Origin: Kappaphycus alvarezii
Lineage: Eukaryota; Rhodophyta; Florideophyceae; Gigartinales; Solieriaceae
Reading direction: 5' to 3'
DNA: 64,000 bases
NCBI GenBank assembly: GCA_002205965.3
Contig: NADL03000707.1
Coordinates: 1 to 64,000, forward strand
This document shows positions 45,367 to 57,725 of this stretch, piece by piece. The notes under the pieces are model-generated. The model searched no databases. It had not been told where the DNA came from and saw only the letters and a program-made list of their open reading frames with translations. Numbering within the stretch: position 1 is the stretch's first letter; every line of letters starts with the position of its first letter. The translations under genes were made by a program, and so were the position numbers.

Positions 45367-46443
45367 CTACCACTCCCACTTTCCCTCCGGATAACCTCTT
45401 CCTTTCGGCAGATCGCTAATTTCGCCTCTCTTTCTCGAGAGGCCACCAAGGAATCGGACCATTGAGGTTTGCTGCTGCAGAGGTGCTTGGTCAGTCCGAC
45501 CCAGACTCCCAGTTGTCCTTCTCAGACTCGTTACTGCATCTCCATGGTCCCTTTTATCTCCAGGGGTCAAAGCACTTCCTAAGACCGGTGACGGCGGAGA
45601 AACATAAGCACAATTTCCTCCGCCGAGACCCGACGGACAGGGCAGCTCCTTGTCTCTGCCACCAGTCGTACTGCCAAAGCCAGCCTCAGTCACTGGCGTG
45701 CTGATAATACCAATTTCGGGTATGACTCCTAGCGAAGGACGAAACCCTACCGCTCCCCCAGCGAATGATAGATGTTGGGAAAGAGGGCGTGAGGAAGATC
45801 CTGCCGAGACAGGGGGTGCGCGTGGGGGCTCAAGATTTTGTACGAGAGCAGATGGGGTCTCCGACCCGGTATCACCGGAAGGCTGGCATGATCTGCTCGG
45901 GAGGTTCCCGCTTTGATTAGGCGGAGGAGATGATAATAACGGGTCGGTAATGGGCCGAGGGTCCAAGCTGGTTTCGACATCGGGGAAGGATCAGTGTTTT
46001 GTCGGATGGTGGCGCCTGAGTTCAGCGCGGCTGAGGGTTGATGATCTGGGCGTGCTTGTTGGATAGTGCAATGACCATTGAAGTTGTAGTAGTCTGCGAG
46101 TGAAAAGTGTGGAAAGCAAGTCAGTGTAAGTCTCACTTGGGAATTTAGAATTTGGAGATGGCGGAACAAGGATGATTATTTAACTTACGGTAATGCTCGA
46201 TGTAGGTAGTAACGGCCGGTAGATGAATGTGGGAGGCTTGATTGCGGCGATATGCGTGGAAGTTGGTTGGTGATTGGGGGTGGGGGGAAGATTCAGAGTG
46301 GAAAACTCGCCAGGAGTAGAGTGGCGATCGGGTGAGGGATGTGCTTGAGATTGGAGAGCGGATAAATAGTAGGTTGGGAAGGAGGATTGGTGGTCGGTTG
46401 GGCCGGGGATTGTCAAGACTATTCGAGGGCGAGGGTTGTTCAT
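45367..46443 (-). pseudogene. Pro/Ser-rich spliced gene, copy 2 (frame-damaged)
   Basis: Exon 1 includes NNPRPRIV and, in a shifted frame, NFHAYRRNQASHIHLPAV, which is open here but stopped in copy 1. The intron is 46188-46094. Exon 2 includes YYNFNGHCTIQ, then breaks near 45995 where copy 1 is open (DPSPDVETSLD). It continues from 45966 as PLLSSPPPNQSGNLPSRS to SPVLGSALTPGDKRDHGD, open where copy 1 is broken. Taking the open parts of both copies gives one long frame. Confidence 0.45.
46094..46188 (-). other. Spliceosomal intron, copy 2
   Basis: Donor GTAAGT at 46188, acceptor CAG ending at 46094; 95 nt as in copy 1. Confidence 0.65.
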
Positions 46444-46794
46444 GGCAACGGGCGTAAGAAGAAGAAGGAAAGAGGCTGGAGAGGAATAGACAAGAAAGTG
46501 TTCTGAAAAGGAGTGAAGTGGGCGGCGTGGAATGACTTGAGTGGTAATGACGAAAGAGCGTGCAAAGCAGGGGTGTGAGGTAGAGAAGAGGAAAACGGAT
46601 CAGATTCGGTGGCCGCTTCGAAGCGGCAAAGCCTTAAATGACGTGGAGGTGCTTTTGAATAGTCTTGATTGTTCTTTTGGTTAGGGTTAAAGGTCGAGAT
46701 ATAGGGACCTGCTGGTAGATGTGCGTAGGAGGTGATGGCTTGGGTCCGTGTAAAAAGTTTAATTCTGAACAGATATTGTTTCTGGCGGTGGGTA

Positions 46795-46858
46795 ATTACT
46801 ATAAATCGGATATACCCTCCAAGAGTAAAACATCGAAACCTTTCTCCTATAACTAGCG
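46795..46858 (+). mobile_element. Short non-LTR tail beside the duplication break
   Basis: ataaatcggatataccctccaagagtaaaacatcg...ctttctcc matches the end of the family 3' UTR with a few changes. It lies 42 bp past the point where the duplication ends. Confidence 0.65.
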
Positions 46859-49814
46859 GAATATATAACAATTTGAGTGTTGACGAAGCGTATGATTATG
46901 CCAATTACATCAGCCGCACTACACGATGGAAACTCCGAAATTTCAAACTGTACTCCCATAAATACACAGCAATTTTATTCTTTTTGGGAAAATTATCATT
47001 GCCGTTATGTATTCACAGGCTTCCTATGAGGTCGTTTTCCACAAGGCTCAAATCAATAAGTTCAGAGCAGCAGAAAAAAGAGTATTTTTTTCAAATTTAT
47101 TGATACAAGTGCTCTACCTGTTACAATATGTGATCTTGTGTCCAGAGAATATTTAGTTGCTCTCTATTGAGCCTCTGTAGCAAATTTCGACACTAAACAG
47201 CTCAAAAAAAAATTTGCAAAACGTTCCTTTATATTTTTTACGGGTCTAGAGGGTTTTTCAAAATAAAACTCGCGCTTTCCGAATAAGAATTTCCTGTAAA
47301 AATCATTGAACTTTGGACAAAATGCGTGAACAATATTGTTTTCAATATTTACCGGAAAAAGCCTCTCTGAATAGAGAGAAAATTATCTGAGATAGAAAGA
47401 TATAGTTTACTGCATTGGCAAGGTCGTGATACAGTCGATTTTTTTCAAAGTATGCACCTTTAAAATTCACCAATTAGTCCTGTATTTACTGCCGACCTTT
47501 TGCGATCTACTCCTGTTTCTATCCCTTCCAAGTCTCGCAGTGGAAACATTCTTTATTTTTGCCGTCTAGATTCGTCAAGTTCTGGTTACTTAAATGAGTC
47601 TTTAAATGAGTAGAATTTTCGCAGTTGCAAAATTCTGAAAATGTCAAACTAAGAAGAACAGTGATAAACGGATGTTTTCCTACAAAAAGTTTTACATCTC
47701 CTATACGTGAGTTTTAAGAAATCATACACAACCTCTAGGATGTCCGGCATCAGCAACCGGGTAAGCTGCGAAGGGTTTCTCAAAGCTTTCAAGAAAGAAA
47801 AACTAACAATAAACTGGTAATATAATGGTCAAAGTCTTGTCTCTCAACGTTAAAAGTTTTGATCTGCGGGTTGTTAAGAAGTCATAAAAACAGAAAAACT
47901 GTGAAGTCAAAAACTCTGGACTAAGTAGATATTATTGAAAAAATTTGTGAACCAGTACTCGGGTAAAGCTACGGCAGTAAACATAACAGATTTTAGGATA
48001 TCTAATTGTGCACAATCTTTGATGCAAATGAAAAGTGGGAAGTTTTATGTTTTTCATTCATAGAAGATATATTCAATCGATCTTATATTATTCCAGAAAC
48101 CCACAAACGACTGAAAAAGAAGGCCAAATATCTCGTTCGCATTTTGGTAACATATCTTTTCGCTCTTCTCCAAGGCAATTCTATCCTTTTTATGTACTAT
48201 TCATCGCCTTTACCCACTTTAAATATCATTCATTTAATATGACTCACTAGTCCGTGATCTGCATTTGACTTATAACAACAACACCAGCGAAACCTGACTC
48301 GATGAAGATAAGCATATGATATATATATATGATCCACGCGGGTGGCAGTCCAAACGTAAACGCCAAATGGGTCTTTTAGACGACTCAAATCTTCCTCCAT
48401 TTCGTAGAAATTCTAGCAAAAATAACTGGTAAGGAATGTATCGACAAGGTAACATTCCTAGATAAGACCCTAAATTTTTGATTATTACATTATAGAGCTT
48501 TAAGAAGCACAATGTCTCCATTAATGATATAGTAGCGGATTGAATTTTAACTAAATAAAGAGAAGAAAGTATGACTTATTTTATTGAAAAAATTTTCGTG
48601 AATTCAGTAAATACATTCAGAAAACCTACGACACAGGGTAAGAACGAGGCATAAAATAGAATTGAAGATTCATAATTTCAGTCCCCAGTGACACATGTAT
48701 TATGCTATTTTGGTATGAAATCACTGTTGTCTGTAAAGGTGAAAGATAGCCAGTTATTCAAAACTGATATATATTTGGGAAAACGACACGGAATATTATT
48801 AATTAGTTCATTTTGATCTTATCTCAAGCATTGTCACTGAAAAAAGAATTTTTATTGGGATGCATCGATTAGCTCGACTTCATTTGCCTCCTGTGATAAA
48901 AATGTGTATTCTATTTAAAATATTTTAAATTACTGGGGCATGTATCCGTGCTTCTGTTCCTTTTCTCCTAATACTTATTTACACTATGGAGAAATATCTT
49001 TGTAAATTAAGTGTTGATTAATAAATTACTGTTCGCAATTCTAAATTTTCGGCAGCAATGTCAACGAAGACCTTACATCCGTTGAATAAAATATGTATTT
49101 ATGGATATAGTATACTTTATTGATCAAATTCGGATGCTTTTTTTACCTAAATGAAATAAAATTCATATCATAAACACCTGATTCCACCCAATACAACGTT
49201 TATAGTTTCACTGTAATAGTTTTAAAATAGAATGCAGAGGCAAAAATATTCCCTGAAAAAACGTTCATATGGTCGAAAACTAAATTCAACGCAATCCAGT
49301 AAAGAAGGTGTTGAAGTAAGTCTTTTTGCTTTACGGTTGTCATTTTTCCTTAAAATTGAGCTTACTACATACTTTTCAAAAACATGATGCCAAGTTAGGA
49401 CCAAAGCTTGCTTTACTGTTCTGCATTGTTAAGAAATATTACGTCAAAGGTCCTGAACTACTTAACACCAAAAAAAATTATGCAGTCTATATTTGGATTA
49501 TTCAAGACAATACTGGTTCCAATGACTCACCAGAATCGATTGGTAAGCAAAACTGCATATAAGAACTCATTTTCTCATCTAAATCGCTAGCCACGGAATT
49601 TAAAGTTACAAATGGACTCACTAAGGTATTCTTAGCAGTAATCGGGTATGATACTCACTTGCATTCGATTACTACCTCGTTATTAAGGCATTTTATTTTC
49701 ATTACATGAGTGTCGTACCACTTTTTTCAAATAATTGTATCATAACGCTTAAATGGGCTTACAAAATGTAGAACGACTCTCTATAGGCCTTAACCCGTAT
49801 TTTGACAGACCTCA
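46859..49814. other. AT-rich region, one faint non-LTR tail
   Basis: 48036-48120 (minus) resembles the family tail weakly (tagaagatatattcaatcgatc, ccacaaacgactgaaaaag). A short (TA)n run is at 48318-48330. Otherwise no recognisable gene. Confidence 0.4.
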
Positions 49815-50900
49815 TCACTTCTTGGAGCACACTATCTGCCCTATTGGCGATTTCGTGAGCTTTCTAGAATCTCTGGTCTTTATTTGATGATGTTCGCAAA
49901 ACAAATCACCCAGGAGGTTGATATCACTGCCAGGACCTATGAGAAGCTTTGTTTGGTTACCCGCAGTTCTTCTATTGAAATAAAGAACGCCCTTGCATTC
50001 TTTAATATGTGGGGGAAATGTTCCAATAGTGGTAATATTCGACCTAACGGTAGATACAATGGATCTCTTTCTCTGCATCAACGGTGTTCTCGGCTTTTTT
50101 CTCATAACTATGGTTTCTTTATTGTTTTATCCGGAAAGGATAATGACTGCAGACCCAAAATCAGTTACTCCGGACCTTTGCGCAGATTTAGCCATGTTGA
50201 TTTTCTATCTGCACCTGAGCCAGAAACATTCGAGCATAAATAGTTGCTTTCATCTTTTCAAAGCTTCTGTAAACTTGGGATACCATTTCCAATGCCGATT
50301 TAACTTCTATGTCCTGATTTCATGAGACATGAACCTCAGATTCGAGAAAAATTGTAACGTTTCTATTGATTTTTCCGTAAGACTTTGACAGGTTATCGAT
50401 TTCAGAACGCATATAGGCCGATTCCACTCGTTCAGCATCTCTTATGAGCTCAGAAAGATGGATATATTCTCTGGTGCAAACGCCTTCCAGATAAACTGCT
50501 TTAAACCGCAAAAGTAACGATCTATCTGGTCCCAAATGTCGATATCAGGATGTCCAGTGTAATTTTGTTGAAATCAAAGTTGAAGGCAAGAACATCTTTG
50601 ACTTATTTACGGCGGTCAAGCTCATCTCGATCAATCTGTTCATCGTTCAATGTCTTAAGAGCTGGATTGAATAAACATCCCGAGTCTTCCGGTGATTCAT
50701 TCTTTTTCCTTCTTCTCTTTTGGTGTGGACCGTCCACCATTCAAGGGCACCGCTTGAAAATTAACTGAGTGCTACATTCAGTGGTCCAATTTTATCTTTT
50801 GATCCGAGATAGTTCTTCATCTCAACACAACATCTTCTAATTGATCCTTTCTCAACGATAGTTGTCAGATTGTTCTTCTTTGGGCCAGGCTGACTATTCA
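49815..50900 (-). pseudogene. Ty3/gypsy gag-protease relic
   Basis: Reading leftwards: DRYF and CGLKQFIWKAFAPENISIF, then HLSELIRDAERVESAYM (50530-50400), fit the end of a retrotransposon gag (GL.p.i...v.....LSELI..AERVE). 50105-49815 includes KGVLYFNRRTAGNQ and LLIGPGSDINLLGDLFCEHHQ. This follows a retropepsin active site (LLIDPGSDIN), but the catalytic Asp is Gly. Frameshifts lie between. No RT was found further left. Confidence 0.45.
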
Positions 50901-53586
50901 TGGGTTGATTGGTTGAAAAAACCTTATTTTCATCCCTTTACCTGTTCAGACTCCAAAGATGATTCGCTTTACGCTGCAATATAAAGCTCTGATCTGTGTG
51001 TGGCAATCTAGTCGTTGGTATGCTAGAGATTCTGCAGCAGCTAATGCAGCATATGTGTGAGGAATTGTAGGTGATTGGCGGCTGATTCTTAGCGATTGGG
51101 GTCCTCAGGCATTAGAAAGGCCTCTTCGGATATATCAGAGGATTTTTTTGAAATAATAAGTGGAAAAAAGGAGTAACTTTTACATAAAAGAGAAAAGAAA
51201 ACAAAAACAATAGAAAGAAATTGAAATTTCGTCGCGTAAAGGAAAATTGAATTATATTGAAAACAGAAGGAGGGAAAATTTATAGCCACCAAAGGAGTGC
51301 TTCCACCTTATACCTTGACGCTACCAGTACTTTCTATACAATTGGTGACATACACACCAATTTGAAACAAGCTGTTGAGCGTTGCCCAGAAAATCGCATT
51401 TTGGTCTGTCTTTCAATTCCATCATGCTGGTTGACGAGATATACACTACTTGAGATACAATATTTGCTCCATTTTTGAAACTTTTGATTGGTTTAGGATA
51501 AATTGCTGTGTAAATGGGTGCTAGAAAGACGTAGGTCTAATAGCAAATCGTCCATAGTCTAGGGGATAGCTCAACTTCCTTAGGCGCTCACTGTGGGCTA
51601 AACTGAAGAAATGAGTTCAAATCTGGAATAAAACAGAGTATCTCTCCCGATTTACGGAGAAAAGGATATTAAAATCGGCCAAATATGGGTTTATTGTTGG
51701 ATAGATTAAATAATTGGAGTGGTATTTGTGACGCCCTTGAGATCGGCTGCTAATTGTCCTTCGAGTTGGTCGAAGCATGCTCCGCCGTTATGTGCTGATC
51801 AACTGCGTGTATCGTAAAGATGCGGAGAGGCGATGCAATGATGTTCCTCAGGGGTACTATTCGCAACAATTTGTTTTATTCTCGTAAATATGATTTATCG
51901 CCAATAAAATGTTTTCGATCATTTTTGAGCAGTTTTCTGAAATTACATCTTCCTTCTCCAACAAACTCTAAGATTGAATTTTCAAAGAGGAACAATAATT
52001 TTCGATATCATAAAAATTGTTTAAACAAGTATTGACTCATTGTAGATGCAAGGCATTCAAGAGACTCTGAGCTACAGCTCTGTGCATAGAACCGGAGGAT
52101 TCCTGTTAAAATAGACCATTCTACTCGAAATCAACTCCATCGACACTGCAAAGCTTTAAAAAAGCTGCATAAAGCAAAAATTTTGTCTCTGAACGTTTTT
52201 GCTCATGCTAAGCTTTGTGAGACTCGTTGTTTCTGCCCGAATGTAATGACAGCTGTCAGAGTCGAGCCCAATGGTCACAAAGGACCTTCCGAAGTCCTTT
52301 TTTTGGCCCTCATCCTTTTCAATGATCGCCTCAGTCATCCAATAAACATTACATGAATCACTCTCTATAATAGGACCAAATTTTGGAAATTACTTGTTTT
52401 TAAAAGGCGTTAATGGCTAAATGCATTCGTTTACGTTCTTTGAAAGTTCTTTCTTATTGATCGTCTCTTGCCAAAAGAAATCGCTGTAATTTTTGATTAT
52501 AGACACCAGAAACTGCATACTTTCTCCGAAATCGTTGCACTGAAACTGTGGTCTAGCCGAATACATCACTACAGAGCAACTCAATCAGATAAAATTCATT
52601 TACATCTAGAATATGGATGAAATACTCAAACTTATTATTAAGAGTGTTAACCTGGATGTTTAGGGATCGAAAAGCCACCTCAAACCTTTCCTTAGATACT
52701 TCAAAATTCAGACACAAAGCGTGTTTATTGGAATTGCTCCTTCCCAGCTGATATGTAGGCAAAAACACCAGTATTTCAACCGTTGGAATTAACAGAATAC
52801 TACCTGCAGAGCATTAATCACTTTATGGTTGGGTATAAACGCTCAATTTCTCTCACAACTCAAAAAATCATCGAAATACGCCTAATTTCGACGTTCTCCT
52901 TTACTCAGAGCAATCCTTCTATAAAAATCATATATGCTTAGAAGTTGCTTAATTAAGTGAAGACGGTCCCAAAAAGAACTTTCAGATACGAAAAAAAACA
53001 TTAAATTTTAATAACACGACATGAACCGGTTTGAGACTTCTCGGTCAATTCGTGTTTCCAGAAACACTGATTACGGGTGCTAAGATACAGAGAGCACTAA
53101 AATATAAAGGACTGTAAATGGTAAACGAAAATGCCCATGACAATCAAGGCAAGTTGAATAAATATTTTCAAAAATCTGCCGTAAGCGTTTTCACTCTAAA
53201 AGCCCTTAAAACTTCTTAGCTCACTATACCTCAGTTAGCCGATTGGATCCTTCCAACTTTCTTGTTTGAAGTTGTTGTAGTTGAACAATTGAATAGTTTG
53301 TGCATTTATATTAGAACCACTGTGCTGTAGACAAACATGATTTAGATTTGATTTCCAGTTCAAGTTCCGGTACAAGTACTTAACCCTGGGGAAAAATAGT
53401 ATATAACATAGCGCTTGATCAACACAGAGGCAGAAAAATAAAGAATTTAACAAACGACCTGCAAGAGGTTATGGGCCAAGAAAAGAACTCCTAACCAATT
53501 CATTATCCATACCTTGTCTCTCCCTATCGATACAGTTGCTAAATCTAACGCATTTTTTTGCCTTGCTGATTACGCCTAGCTTCAAG
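50901..53586. other. AT-rich region without recognised genes
   Basis: Apart from the tRNA-like remnant, frames are short and lack domains. The left LTR of the copia relic that follows was not recognised here. Confidence 0.4.
51560..51634 (+). pseudogene. tRNA-like remnant
   Basis: An A-box-like run (tagctcaac, 51567) and a B-box-like run (gagttcaaatc, 51613-51623) stand 46 bp apart, as in tRNA genes. The T stem has only two or three pairs and the acceptor arms do not pair well, so it is not a working tRNA gene. It could be a tRNA pseudogene or the head of a SINE. Confidence 0.25.
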
Positions 53587-53889
53587 ATGGAAGAAAAAGA
53601 ACTTGAACTTTTTGGAATCGTACCGCTAAGTGCGGATAATTACTTATCTCGGCCCAACGATATGGAAGTGATGTTTAGAGGCAAACAATTTTGGACGTAT
53701 GTACAGACGCCACACTTGGACAGAAGCTCAGCCACTAATATTCCTGGGGAAAGGGGATCGAATATAACTGATGACGCTGTTAATGCAGAGCCACAGATGC
53801 GAAACCATGACATTGCGCCAGCATTCTCATTAATGTCAATCGATCCGACTTACAATGCCGCTTTGTGGAGAAGAAGCTGCCCGTCATAG
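53587..53889 (+). pseudogene. Copia A gag start
   Basis: Frame from MEEKELELFGIVPLSADNYL through MEVMFRGKQFWTYVQTP. This fits the copia gag pattern in which a bound segment 'NY..W...M...L.GK.LW.YV' follows a short N-terminus. The Trp of the first block is missing. A stop at 53887-53889 ends it. Confidence 0.45.
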
Positions 53890-55109
53890 GTCTGGAAGTT
53901 GTTGAAGACATTTTAAGGTTGTTTTTGAAGCTTCGGTAGATACGAAGCTATCACAAAATGAAAAGTGTCGGAGGTGAAAAGTTGGACACTCTTAAAATCG
54001 ATGATTATCTACTCGAGCAAGATATTTTATTTGGCTAATGTACTGAAAAGCGCAGAGCATCATATCACGTAGATCGAGGGAAAGGTAGCACTACTGAGAG
54101 GATTGTTAAAAAGGAATCGATTTCACAGTTGAAGAAATTATGAGCAGTGTCAATACGAAACATGTAGCCGTTTCTAAGCTGATTGTTAGGTAAACACGTT
54201 GGGCGGAGTCAGATTAGAGCGTTGAGAAGGCACTCCTTACCCATAAAGGTGATCAAAGCGGAAATTGCTACATGTATGGTAGGCTGTGATACTTTTCAAA
54301 GAACTGCTGGCATACCAAATTAACCTTGGATATAAAATGTGCAAGAGAAGCGAAGCTGCATCATATGCAGAAGTCCGTGATATATTGCTAGAATCTGCAG
54401 AAGTAAAAAATGCGATGAATACATGGCATCAGCGATGTTAACATTACCTGAAGTATTTCTCGTTAACCAAAAGGCAAGAAATCGGACAAGTGGATGGTAG
54501 ACTCTGGTCGGACGAGGAATATTTTAAACCGCACTGAGAATTTTCTCTTATTCACAGAGGAGATTGGCGTCGTTAGAGTTAGAAACCATTAAGATGTCAA
54601 TTCAGTTGGATATGGAACGGTAATGATCATAAATGTGGTACAAGGGATGAGAAAGAAGATTGCGCTACAAAATATATTCCGCGTGCCCGGCTTGATGTTC
54701 AATTAATTCTTTCTTTCTCAAGCAAGAAAGAAACATTACAATTCTGTAATCCATGAGGAGGAGAATCAATCCGGCGATAATGTGTTAAAAAATACTCATA
54801 AACAAACTGATGAGGTTAAAATGATGGGCAAAAAAGCCAATCGATGGACTACATGAGGCAGTAGTAAGCATTTTCGATGGCGAAGCAAACATTTACACCG
54901 CTAAAACAGGAAAACGTAATGGCATCAGTGACTAGGCCATTGCACAGGGATATTTTACTCTCTAACGCACCTCATGTGACTGGCATGAAATGGGAATATA
55001 TTACGAAATACTTGGCACACTGTGAGCAATGCAATTTCGGAAACTAGACACGAGCAAACTATAGGTCCAAAAAGAATAAGGACAACGTTTTCAAGAGGAC
55101 AGCTGAGAG

Positions 55110-55640
55110 CGTTTACACAGATGTTGTTAGGCCCATGCGACACCAGTCGCTTGGAAAGTCAAATTTTTTTCGCCACATTGTTGGACGAATAAAGTAAGTA
55201 TTCCATAGTCTGTTTCTTAGGGAAGGAGAATGAAGCAGCGGTGGTTTTGATTTAGATGACTAAGGAATTAGAGATTTTTTTAAACGAAAGCGTAAATTAA
55301 TTAGCTCGCACCTGCCAAAAGACTGTGAGGTGGTTGAGATCTAATGGAGGGGGCGAATACGTAGAACATTCGTTACAGAATTGGTCGACGCAAAGGGGAA
55401 CCGTACATTGAGCTACAACCGCATATTCCCCGGAATCAAATGGAGAGACGGAGCGACTTAATCGCAAACTTTATGATTTGACGAGAACAATGTTAATGTC
55501 CATGCCTGGATTTACCGACAACTTATGGGCAGAAGCAGTCAATTTTGCATACTTTATCCTAAATTGCTTTTTGTCTCAAAATTTGCCAAATGCATAAGAC
55601 GCCTTTTCAGTTCATACATTAGCACAAACCGGACGTGGAA
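55110..55640 (+). pseudogene. Copia A integrase core
   Basis: WLRSNGGGEYVEHSLQNW (about 55340-55395) corresponds to the LRSDNGGEY motif with Asp-to-Asn change. YSPESNGETERLNRKL (about 55425-55470) carries the third acidic residue. LWAEAVNFAYF follows. The upstream part is broken by frameshifts. Catalytically dead as read. Confidence 0.65.
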
Positions 55641-56179
55641 CTTCGTTGAATTTTCGAATGCAAAACGTATGAATATAAACCGAAATAGAAACGGGATGGA
55701 ACTTTTGACAGTAGAACAACACGGAAAGTTTTCGTGGAGTACTGTTGAGGGGATGCATAAATATTCCTCACTTTTACAGATTCTTAAATAGTTGAGAGTA
55801 AGGATGTGACACTCAATGAATACATGGTAGTAGTCTGGAAACAGAAGAAGGAAGTCGAATTTAATATAAATGACAATGACATCATATTTGACCACTGCGA
55901 ATCTGTTGAGGGTACAGTAATTGGCAGAAAGAATAATTCGACAGATGAAGAAGAGAAAATTTGTGATGTGAAAAAGTCAAATGATGGGTCACAGCTAAAC
56001 GAAAACCACGAGCACAATAATATTGAAAATGGTTATGCGTCCGATGAAGAAACCGTAGAGCAACTAACTAACTACCATGGTTTTTGGGGTATAATCACCA
56101 CACGGTAGGAATAGCACCCAGTCATTTGGAGTATCAGGAAGCTAGTACAATCGTGGAAGAAAGAATTGATGACAGAAGC

Positions 56180-56700
56180 ATTTAAAAATCGTACACAGAA
56201 TCCCTTGAAATGGAAGATGCTACTGACTGGATAGACGCAATGAAATACGAGGTGAACTTATTGCACAAACTGAACACGTGGGAGATGACCAATTTACAGG
56301 AAGGAAGAAAAGTGATTAAAACAAGGTATGTGTTTAACCTTGAGCGTAATGCAAAAGAGGGAGTGAAAATATACAAAGCACGGTTGGTGAAGAAATGTTT
56401 TTTACAGAGATGTGGCGTAGATTTCACAGAAGTTTATGCTCCTGTCGCAGAATAATCAATAAATAGGCTATTGATTGGTTTGATAGTTTGATAAAAAAGA
56501 AAGAACTGGTGGGAAGCTTTGGCAGGGAGAAAGCAGATGAGAATGAGAGTTGCAGTCCAGAAGATCAACAGAGGCGTGGGAGAGGTACACCGACTTCCAG
56601 CAACAGGTTTACAGGGTGAGCAAGCGGGCAAGAAAGCTCTCTACAGATTTGACTGAAAGAGCGAAACCATCCTCTCTTAAATGGGGTGTCTGCTCAAAAA
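56180..56700 (+). pseudogene. Copia A reverse transcriptase, N-terminal part
   Basis: MEDATDWIDAMKYEVNLLHK, then NTWEMTNLQEGRKVIKTRYV and YKARLVKKCFLQRCGVDF, then EVYAPVAE and a stop at about 56453. This is the first third of a copia RT, well preserved. The palm with motif C is not found. Confidence 0.7.
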
Positions 56701-57164
56701 ATCTATAGGATGTTAAGACTTGGTAAAAGCACAGTTGGGTTGGCTTTGTGATACACATCTGGTACATGAATACACATTAGTCCATTTTGGGGTTGACATT
56801 AGCGACAATATTGCTGCAAATCACTGCGGCAATCCTCTTTAGGATACACAACAGGGCAGTGTACCTTGTAGTGAGGTTCAGTGTGTCGTTCGGTGCAGAA
56901 TACCAACGTTAGAAAGGCAGGAGAGAAAAATGAAAGGAGATGTGGCTGTGTCAGGACTGAAAAAATTAATATGTGACAGAATACAGTACTTAATTGATTG
57001 GTTGAAGTCGATCAAACCCATTGCACAGTAATGTACAGGCATGGTAGCCTGGGTGCCAATGATTATTGGACCCAAGTTATACACTCTCTCTCTTCTAGTG
57101 GATTCATATCCAACGGAGCGGGTTGTGTCTCGCGATTCGGCGTTGGAGAGATCGATGGGGAATC

Positions 57165-57255
57165 ATCTGTTGCGCAGTGTGACCCAAAGGTTATAATTCC
57201 TTGAGTCTCCCAGGTGAATAATGATACTTGCATGATTACATGTACACGTAATAGC
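57165..57255. repeat. Segment inverted relative to 60669-60770
   Basis: The reverse complement of this stretch (gtgtacatgtaatcatg...tattcacctggg...cactgcgcaacag) matches 60669-60750 at most positions. The right-hand copy is the end of a minus-strand copia coding region plus its downstream sequence, so this is a fragment of the same family in plus orientation just before element B. Confidence 0.75.
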
Positions 57256-57257
57256 TC

Positions 57258-57602
57258 TTGCACGTGAATTTAAGCACGCCAAAACCCTCAAAGGTAATTA
57301 TTACGGGCAGTAAGCTGCATAATTCATCAAAATGGCTCATGGATTCCGGCTGCACCTCCCATGTGAGCAACGACATGTCTAATTTCACCGAATTCTATCC
57401 CAAGCAAGGCTCTGTCCAAGTTGGGAACAAGGACGTGATCCACGCTCATGGATTTGGAACTGTAACCACCACTGCTGTTTTCAATGGAAGACGTGAGGAG
57501 ATCGTATCTCATGACGTCCTGTACACACCAAATGTCATGTACCACTTACTGTCTGTTTCCAGAATCCGCGGGAAGAGATTTCGAGTTGTGTTCGATGATT
57601 AA
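57258..57602 (+). pseudogene. Copia B protease
   Basis: WLMDSGCTSHVSNDMSNF is the copia protease site (LDSGATSHM), with DSGC for DSGA. VLYTPNVMYHLLSVSRI is the conserved end of the domain. It would cut the polyprotein. It stops with TAA at 57600. Confidence 0.8.
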
Positions 57603-57725
57603 AAAGAACAGGGAATTTGCGAAGTTCAAGAGAAGAGGACAAACAAGATTAAGTTGCCCGCCCTTTAGACCATGGATGGTTTGTACTAAATTGCGAACAA
57701 AGTCAAGAAATGTACTGTTGATATC

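Larger units (their letters stand above)
37083..46753. repeat. Segmental duplication, copy 2
   Basis: Direct repeat of 1-9598. It ends at tgggtccgtgtaa (46741-46753) and continues into aaagttta, different from copy 1. The offset from copy 1 grows from 37082 at the left to about 37153 in the middle, showing net insertions in this copy or losses in copy 1, mostly in the first 3.8 kb. Confidence 0.95.
53587..56850 (+). mobile_element. Ty1/copia element A, strongly decayed
   Basis: Order on the plus strand: gag-like start (53587), integrase core (about 55110-55640), RT start (56186-56455) and a weak RT continuation (KKALYRFD near 56620-56650, cf. KALYGLKQ). No LTRs recognised. Frames shift often, and protease and RNase H are not recognisable. 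Confidence 0.65.

Noticed and set aside
48318..48330. Short (TA)n run as a microsatellite
   Set aside because: Too short to matter in AT-rich DNA.
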